From Shouchella hunanensis (GTDB lineage Bacteria; Bacillota; Bacilli; Bacillales; Bacillaceae_D): a DNA stretch of 64,000 nucleotides. The stretch spans positions 2,902,001 to 2,966,000 of the forward strand of contig NZ_CP117834.1 of NCBI RefSeq assembly GCF_028735875.1, in the 5' to 3' direction. Below the pieces are notes generated by a model. The model did not search any database. It was not told where the DNA came from and saw only the letters and a list, made by a program, of their open reading frames with translations. The position numbers were made by a program, and so were the translations under genes. Below, piece by piece: positions 58,766 through 64,000 of this stretch (the stretch's first letter is position 1; the number at the start of each line of letters is the position of its first letter).

Positions 58766-60583
58766 ATGATGGAAGAAGTGAGAAAAAAAACGCGTTTTCA
58801 TTATCCTGTTGAACAAATTATTGAAAAACCGTTTAACTGGAAACAAATGGTGCGGTTGTTTAATTTCTTAAAGCCGTACGCAAAAACGCTTTTACCAAAA
58901 ACGATACTAATGATGCTTTTCGCTACTGCTGTTCGTTTAGCAATTCCCATTTTCATTGGTGTATTTGCAGTTGGACAGCTAGAGCAAGGTGTGGCAACAA
59001 CTCAAGATATGCTCATTTACGCGACGATTGTGCTCGGTCTTTATGCCGTTTCATACATTGCCAACTACTTTAGAATACGCTGGATGAACCAGCTTGGGCA
59101 ATTTGTCATATTTGATATTCGAAAGAAATTGTTTGATCATATTCAGCATTTATCTCATCGCTTTTTTGATAAGCGATCAGCGGGTTCAATTCTCGTCCGT
59201 GTTATTAACGATGTGAACTCGTTGCAAGATTTATTTACAAATGGTGTTATTAACTTGTTAATGGATATCGTTATGCTTCTTGGAATTGTGGCGATTTTGT
59301 TTTACTTGAGTCCGGAACTTGCCGTTGTGATTTTAATTATCTTGCCCATTATGTTCTTTATCTCAACAAAGTTAAGAAGAAAAATCCGTCGAGCTTGGCA
59401 AACCGTTCGTTTGCGCCAGTCCCGGCTCAATTCTCACTTAAATGAGAGCATTCAAGGTATTCGCGTTACTCAAGCGTATGCGCAAGAACATGAGAACATG
59501 GACTTCTTTGATGATGTAAACACTCAGAATTATGAAAGCTGGCGCGAAGCAACGAAGCAAAATGCCATGTTTCGTCCATTTGTAGAAATGGCCAGTGCCA
59601 TTGGCGGTGCCATTCTTATATGGTACGGAGCGTTTCTCATTCAAAGTGATGGTAGCGGATTGACATTAGGGGTCTTTGTATCCTTTGCTTTTTACATTGG
59701 CATGTTTTGGGAACCAATCTCAAGGCTTGGTCAAGTGTATAATCAGCTACTTGTTGGAATGGCTTCAAGTGAGAGGATCTTTGAGTTCTTAGATGAAGAA
59801 CCGAATGTAAAAAGTAAGAAAGACGCAAAACCGTTAACGGATGTAAAAGGAAAAATGGTCTTCAAAGACGTTGAGTTTTCATATGACGACAAGCGAATGG
59901 CATTAAAAGGGATAAACTTAACGTTTGAAGCGGGAACCACTATAGCGCTAGTAGGTCATACTGGATCAGGTAAATCAACGATAGTAAACCTAATGAGCCG
60001 TTTCTATGACCCAACAAAAGGTGAAGTACTGTTAGATGATGTGAATTTAAAAGATATAAAAGTTGATGATCTTCGTAGCCACGTTAGCTATGTGCTACAA
60101 GATACGTTTATCTTTGCAGGCACTATCATGGAAAACATTCGCTTTGGTAATCCTCATGCAAGTGACGAAGACGTTATTCACGCTGCTAAAGCAATCGGTG
60201 CAGATACGTTTATTAGTAAATTAGAAAAAGGCTATGCCACAGAAGTAGAAGAGCAAGGAAGCGTCCTGTCAGTAGGTGAGAGGCAGCTACTTTCTTTTGC
60301 TCGAGCACTACTTGCTGATCCAAAAATCCTCATTCTGGACGAGGCGACTGCCAGTATTGATACAGAAACTGAATTGAAAATTCAAGAAGGGTTAAAGACG
60401 CTTCTTGCTGGTCGAACAGCCATTATGATCGCCCATCGTTTATCGACGATACGAGATTCTGATAATATTATTGTGCTTGAACAAGGCAATGTGATGGAAC
60501 AGGGCACACATATCGAATTAATGACAGAAAAAGGCCTTTATTATCATTTAGTGAAATCACAGTACGCCGCTATTAAAGAATAA
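58766..60583 (+). CDS. Heterodimeric ABC exporter subunit B, YfiC-like
   Basis: The protein has 605 residues, close to B. subtilis YfiC (604). Walker A GHTGSGKST, signature LSVGERQ (Gly to Val), Walker B ILILDEATASID with the catalytic Glu, H-loop MIAHRLST. With subunit A it forms one good and one poor ATP site: this Walker B works with the other's normal signature. Probable multidrug or lipid exporter. Confidence 0.9.
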   Translation: MMEEVRKKTRFHYPVEQIIEKPFNWKQMVRLFNFLKPYAKTLLPKTILMMLFATAVRLAIPIFIGVFAVGQLEQGVATTQDMLIYATIVLGLYAVSYIANYFRIRWMNQLGQFVIFDIRKKLFDHIQHLSHRFFDKRSAGSILVRVINDVNSLQDLFTNGVINLLMDIVMLLGIVAILFYLSPELAVVILIILPIMFFISTKLRRKIRRAWQTVRLRQSRLNSHLNESIQGIRVTQAYAQEHENMDFFDDVNTQNYESWREATKQNAMFRPFVEMASAIGGAILIWYGAFLIQSDGSGLTLGVFVSFAFYIGMFWEPISRLGQVYNQLLVGMASSERIFEFLDEEPNVKSKKDAKPLTDVKGKMVFKDVEFSYDDKRMALKGINLTFEAGTTIALVGHTGSGKSTIVNLMSRFYDPTKGEVLLDDVNLKDIKVDDLRSHVSYVLQDTFIFAGTIMENIRFGNPHASDEDVIHAAKAIGADTFISKLEKGYATEVEEQGSVLSVGERQLLSFARALLADPKILILDEATASIDTETELKIQEGLKTLLAGRTAIMIAHRLSTIRDSDNIIVLEQGNVMEQGTHIELMTEKGLYYHLVKSQYAAIKE

Positions 60584-60590
60584 ATAGGAG

Positions 60591-60629
60591 GGTCGTAGGA
60601 ATGCTAGAGATGGTTCCTATGACCTTTTT
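60591..60629 (+). terminator. ABC exporter operon terminator
   Basis: GGTCGTAGGAA (60591-60601) pairs with TTCCTATGACC (60614-60624), then five T. Confidence 0.8.
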
Positions 60630-60670
60630 ACGTAAACCATAGAGGGTAACGTTATTTCCTTTTAAATTGA

Positions 60671-60698
60671 TTGACTTTTTAGTTAAATGAGGTAGAAT
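60671..60698 (+). promoter_or_regulatory. Aminotransferase promoter
   Basis: TTGACT (60671-60676), 16-base spacer, TAGAAT (60693-60698). Confidence 0.65.
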
Positions 60699-60746
60699 AG
60701 AAGCACTCTTTTATATAAAAAAAGAAATGGAATTGAGGGAGTAGAG

Positions 60747-61955
60747 ATGAAATACGCATTCGCAAAACGAGTTCGACATTTGCAGTCATCAGTAGTAAGG
60801 GATATTTTGAAAATTGTTAATCAAGGAGATGTCATTTCATTTGCTGGAGGTCTACCAGATGATGGTCTGTTTCCCACACAAGCCATAAAGGACGCATTTA
60901 CAAGTGCCTTTGAAAAAGGGAATAAAGCCTTTCAATATGGAGAAACAGAAGGATACCGTCCATTGCGAGAAGTGATCCTACAACGAATGGCTGTTAAGGG
61001 GATAAAAGGCTATTCGCCAGACGACGTCCTCGTTACAACGGGTTCGCAACAAGCCATTGATTTGCTCGCACGGGTCATGATTAGTCCTGGAGACGTTATT
61101 TTAACAGAAGAACCTACTTATCTAGCTGCTCTTCAAGTGTTCCAATCCTATGAAGCGCAAATTGTGTCAGTCCAGTGTGATGAAGATGGTATGGTAATGA
61201 GCGACTTAAATGAAAAAATTAAGCAATACAACCCGAAGATGGTTTATGTTGTCCCGACTTTTTCAAATCCATCAGGTCGTGTTTGGACATTAGCAAGAAG
61301 AAAAGAGTTAGTTCGCCTTATAAAAAAGCAACATGTACTTGTTTTTGAAGACGATCCATACGGTGATATACAGTTTACAAATGATTCATATACACCTATC
61401 GCTGCTCTCGATAACGGCTCTCACGTACTTTATACTAGTACATTTTCAAAAACGGCAGTTCCTGCTTTACGTACTGGTTGGATTGTGGGTCCGTATCAAA
61501 TTGTACGAATGATGGCACAAGCAAAGCAAGCCAACGACTTACACTCAAACTCCTTGGCACACCAAGCTCTCTATGAATTGTGCCAAAATTTTGACCTTGA
61601 TGGTCACATTCAGAGGATAAGTGAAGTGTACCGTACTCGTAAAGATGCAATGGTATACCATTTGCAGCAAGCAAGAAATGACGGATTACTACATTTTGTT
61701 GAGCCTAAAGGTGGAATGTTTTTATGGCTTGAACTTCAAGAACAAGTGAATGCCGAAGCGCTTCTTCCGAGAGCCGTTGAAAGAGGAATGGCCTATGTTC
61801 CAGGAGCGCCATTCTATGCACAGGATCCAAAAGCGAACACGTTAAGACTTAATTTTACCCATGCAACAGAAGATCAAATTGAAACGGGTATGAAAATTCT
61901 GGTTGAAATGCTTCAACAAGTAGATATGGAAAGAGCCCAATTAAAAAGTCGCTAA
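60747..61955 (+). CDS. PLP-dependent aminotransferase, 2-aminoadipate type
   Basis: The protein has 402 residues, fold type I. VISFAGGLPDDGLFP and YGETEGYRPLRE are typical of the LysN/Kat2 group. The PLP lysine is in STFSKTAVPALRTGW, with NPSGR and DDPYGDIQF upstream. The C-terminal FTHATEDQIETGM fits. No GntR domain, so not a MocR regulator. Acceptor could be an aromatic or branched 2-oxo acid; unknown. GAGGGAG precedes ATG. Confidence 0.88.
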   Translation: MKYAFAKRVRHLQSSVVRDILKIVNQGDVISFAGGLPDDGLFPTQAIKDAFTSAFEKGNKAFQYGETEGYRPLREVILQRMAVKGIKGYSPDDVLVTTGSQQAIDLLARVMISPGDVILTEEPTYLAALQVFQSYEAQIVSVQCDEDGMVMSDLNEKIKQYNPKMVYVVPTFSNPSGRVWTLARRKELVRLIKKQHVLVFEDDPYGDIQFTNDSYTPIAALDNGSHVLYTSTFSKTAVPALRTGWIVGPYQIVRMMAQAKQANDLHSNSLAHQALYELCQNFDLDGHIQRISEVYRTRKDAMVYHLQQARNDGLLHFVEPKGGMFLWLELQEQVNAEALLPRAVERGMAYVPGAPFYAQDPKANTLRLNFTHATEDQIETGMKILVEMLQQVDMERAQLKSR

Positions 61956-61972
61956 GCTTAGCGACTTTTTTT
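61943..61972. terminator. Palindromic terminator containing the stop codon
   Basis: A 28-base perfect palindrome (61943-61970) whose centre is AAGCTT. It includes the aminotransferase stop TAA (61953-61955) and has T on both sides; it also serves the convergent htpX. Confidence 0.85.
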
Positions 61973-62855
61973 ACATTTGTCTAAGTCTACGAACGCGTTC
62001 GTCAGCTGGTGGATGTGTAGAAAATAAGGAAGCGGCTTTTTTCTTTAGTGGATCTGCAAAGTAAAGTGAAGCTGTTGAACTTGATGCTTCTTCAACAGGT
62101 GTATGTGTATCTGTAATCCGTTCTAATGCTGTTGCAAGTGCTTCTGGATTTCTTGTTAGTTCCACTGCACTAGCGTCCGCTAAATATTCTCTGTTCCGTG
62201 AAATCGCTAGCTGCATGACAACTGCAATGATAGGCGCTAGTAAAACGAGAAGAAGAGCGATTATCATAATGAGAGGATGTTTATTATTGTTGTTTCGTCC
62301 TCCAGAAAAAATAAAAAACCGCATACCAATATCGCTAAGAATGGCAATAGCAGAAACAAGGGCAACTGCTATTGTAGAGAGACGGATATCATAATTTCGT
62401 ATATGTGCAACTTCGTGAGCTAAAACACCTTCAATTTCTTCTCGATTCAAACGGTTCATCAAACCAGTTGTTACTGCTACAGCGCCTGATTTAGGCGATA
62501 TTCCTGTTGCAAATGCATTAGGGCTCGGATCATCGATGATATAGATTCGAGGCATCGGAATTCGCGCAGCAATTGACAATCCCTCTACAGTGTGCCATAG
62601 AAAAGCTTGATCCGTTGATGAAGTAATTTCTCTAGCATGATTCATGCGCATAACAACATTTGTACTTGTTGTTATCATGAAGATGGTATAAACGGTAGCG
62701 ATTACACCAGCAAAGATTGCCCCACTAATATAATCACCTGCCCTCACATACGTAACAGCTGAGCCAATACCAAGAACAATGACGATGAACAAGCAAACAA
62801 GAAAAACAGTATTTCGTTTATTACGAGCAATTTGCGTATAAAACAAGCGGCTCAA
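61971..62855 (-). CDS. htpX: M48 family membrane metalloprotease HtpX
   Basis: The protein has 294 residues. Zinc motif HEVAH in EGVLAHEVAHIRNYD, third ligand Glu in NREYLADASAVELTRNP. Four membrane segments: two at the N-terminus, then SAIAILSDIGMRFF and LIMIIALLLVLLAPII. It degrades damaged membrane proteins. SPNAFATG is conserved. GGAGGTT precedes the start. Directly downstream of lemA (five bases), a common pair. Confidence 0.94.
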   Translation of the reverse strand: MSRLFYTQIARNKRNTVFLVCLFIVIVLGIGSAVTYVRAGDYISGAIFAGVIATVYTIFMITTSTNVVMRMNHAREITSSTDQAFLWHTVEGLSIAARIPMPRIYIIDDPSPNAFATGISPKSGAVAVTTGLMNRLNREEIEGVLAHEVAHIRNYDIRLSTIAVALVSAIAILSDIGMRFFIFSGGRNNNNKHPLIMIIALLLVLLAPIIAVVMQLAISRNREYLADASAVELTRNPEALATALERITDTHTPVEEASSSTASLYFADPLKKKAASLFSTHPPADERVRRLRQM

Positions 62856-62860
62856 CCTCC

Positions 62861-63412
62861 TTAAAACGTAACTTGAACAGGTTCTTTCTCTTCGTCAGGG
62901 ATGTCAAGCATATCATTCCTAGTAAAGGAATGAGTAGAAGCAACAATGTTTTGTGGGAAAGATTCAATTTTTGTATTGTAGCGCATAACCATTGAGTTAT
63001 AAGCTTGTCTTGCATAAGCAATTTTATTTTCTGTCCCGCTTAACTCTTCTTGTAGATGTAAAAATTGTTGATTGGCTTTTAAGTCAGGATAGGATTCACT
63101 CAAGGCAAATAGTTGACGTAAAAGACCGTTTAGCTCTGCATCCTCTTGCAATCGCTCGTTCCGACTTGCATTTGGTTCGGCAATGGTATTTCGCTTTTCA
63201 ATAACTAAAGCTAATGTTTCTTTTTCATGTTTAGCGTAACCTTTTACCGTTTCAACTAGATTTGGAATTAAGTCATAGCGTCGTTTTAGTTGAACATCAA
63301 TTTGTGCCCAAGATTCCTCTACCCAATTTCGGTGTTTAATTAGGGAGTTATAGCTTCCGGCCCACAAAAGTCCAATTACTACAACAATACCAATGAGAAT
63401 AATGACAATCAT
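62861..63412 (-). CDS. lemA: LemA family protein
   Basis: The protein has 183 residues. One N-terminal helix (IVIILIGIVVVIGLLWAGSYN), then the helical hairpin domain: NWVEESWAQIDVQLKRRYDLIPNLVETVKGYAKHE in parts and ARQAYNSMVMRYNTKIESFP. First gene of the lemA-htpX operon; AAGGAGGAAC precedes ATG. Function not well defined. Confidence 0.93.
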   Translation of the reverse strand: MIVIILIGIVVVIGLLWAGSYNSLIKHRNWVEESWAQIDVQLKRRYDLIPNLVETVKGYAKHEKETLALVIEKRNTIAEPNASRNERLQEDAELNGLLRQLFALSESYPDLKANQQFLHLQEELSGTENKIAYARQAYNSMVMRYNTKIESFPQNIVASTHSFTRNDMLDIPDEEKEPVQVTF

Positions 63413-63561
63413 AATGTTCCTCCTTCTTTCTTCTTCTTTATAGTTACGGATGTATACACATATAGGTTTCTATTTTTATTAAAACATACGACCACAAAAT
63501 AATGGAAATTTAAAAAGATGGCATGAAAAGACCGAATAGCCATAAAGTAAAGAGAAATGAT

Positions 63562-63590
63562 TTGACTTCCATATAAGAGTACGTTACGAT
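63562..63590 (+). promoter_or_regulatory. Acyl-CoA dehydrogenase promoter
   Basis: TTGACT (63562-63567), 17-base spacer, TACGAT (63585-63590). Confidence 0.65.
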
Positions 63591-63592
63591 TT

Positions 63593-63606
63593 TGATAGCG
63601 CTTACA
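63593..63606 (+). promoter_or_regulatory. CcpA cre site
   Basis: TGATAGCGCTTACA matches the cre consensus TGWAANCGNTNWCA in 13 of 14 positions. It lies at the transcription start region just after the -10, where CcpA represses. Confidence 0.8.
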
Positions 63607-63677
63607 TTTTTAGATTTGTCTTTTTCGGTCTGATTCTGAACGACCGCTCATATTAACGGAGAAGAGGAGAGCACATA

Positions 63678-64000
63678 ATGACTTTGACAAAAGATCAACT
63701 TATGATTCGGGATATGGTACGTCAGTTTGCACGAAAGGAAATTGCCCCATTAGCTGTTCAGCTTGATCAAGAGTCACGATTTGCAGATGACATCTTTAAA
63801 AAATTAGGAGAATTAGGTGTTTTAGGTATTCCATTTCCTGAAGAATATGGTGGCTCTGGAGGCGACACGGTCTCTTATGCATTAGCTGTTGAAGAAATCG
63901 GCTACGCTTGTGGTGGAACAGGGTTAAGTTATGCAGCGGCAGTTTCACTTGGTGCAAGTCCAATCTATTATTACGGTACAGAAGAACAAAAGCGACAGCA
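63678..64000 (+). CDS. Acyl-CoA dehydrogenase, N-terminal part (cut by window end)
   Basis: Only the first 107 codons are in the window. MTLTKDQLMIRDMVRQFARKE, then LGELGVLGIPFPEEYGGSGG and EEIGYACGGTGLSY are the alpha-helical N-terminal domain of FAD acyl-CoA dehydrogenases (the first step of beta-oxidation). GAGGAGA lies 7 bases before ATG 63678. The cre site suggests repression by glucose, as for B. subtilis mmgC-like and fad genes. The chain-length class cannot be told. Confidence 0.92.
   Translation, partial: MTLTKDQLMIRDMVRQFARKEIAPLAVQLDQESRFADDIFKKLGELGVLGIPFPEEYGGSGGDTVSYALAVEEIGYACGGTGLSYAAAVSLGASPIYYYGTEEQKRQ

Noticed and set aside
1-64000. CRISPR array, tRNA, rRNA or insertion sequence
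   Set aside because: No regularly spaced repeats, cloverleaf clusters, rRNA segments or transposase motifs were seen in reading the window.

Overview
The window is chromosomal DNA of a low-GC, endospore-forming Bacillaceae species. Evidence: Bacillus-type ribosome binding sites, sporulation-linked genes (prkA, yhbH, spoVR), a run of genes in nearly the B. subtilis yhbA-yhbB-cspR-prkA-yhbH order, and Bacillus-type control elements (purine, SAM and cobalamin riboswitches, a T-box, and Zur, NagR, CcpA and sigma-B sites). The SAM-plus-cobalamin tandem riboswitch in front of metE is the architecture described for Bacillus (now Shouchella) clausii. With the very acidic exported lipoproteins, this points to the alkaliphilic Shouchella/Alkalihalobacillus group; the species itself is inference. 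I see no rRNA, tRNA, CRISPR array, insertion sequence or intact prophage.

Layout. 1-2000: first bases look like Illumina adapter; then a secreted-type SH3-like protein without signal peptide and an XhlA-like membrane protein, possibly a phage lysis remnant. 2.5-8.7 kb: quinone reductase-like MDR protein, a Zur-controlled zinc-binding lipoprotein with an unusual inserted domain, GDPD phosphodiesterase, an acidic lipoprotein, a menaquinone prenyltransferase. 8.7-12.6 kb: purine riboswitch with xpt and an atypical purine permease, a YrvL-like protein and a SEC-C protein. 12.8-15.6 kb: tandem riboswitch and metE. 15.7-24.2 kb: CstA-type transporter, gabD, two ABC export units with a YtrA-type GntR regulator, M42 peptidase. 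24.3-36.4 kb: dps (sigma-B type promoter), queG, ogt, yhbB, trmL, a heme-degrading monooxygenase, a class A PBP, prkA, signal peptidase, yhbH, and two very small membrane-peptide genes.

36.7-48.9 kb: T-box-controlled proBA, YitT and a cytosolic beta-helix protein, an SDR, nagR divergent from nagAB with an exact dre operator, a DUF418 protein, and a nitroreductase fused in frame to a fumarylacetoacetate-hydrolase domain. 48.9-64 kb: YhcX-type GNAT/nitrilase fusion, an operon of YtkA-like protein, sfsA, a degenerate GlpD paralogue and pgcA, then spoVR, a heterodimeric ABC exporter, an aminotransferase, lemA-htpX, and the start of a cre-controlled acyl-CoA dehydrogenase cut by the window end.

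Themes: nutrient sensing by leader RNAs (purines, methionine/B12, proline), metal control (Zur), amino-sugar use (nag), and envelope/sporulation functions. No single new system dominates. The best leads are the nitroreductase-FAH fusion, the domain inserted in the zinc lipoprotein, the divergent GlpD, the 29-residue transcription unit, and two genes whose GTG start overlaps the Shine-Dalgarno core.
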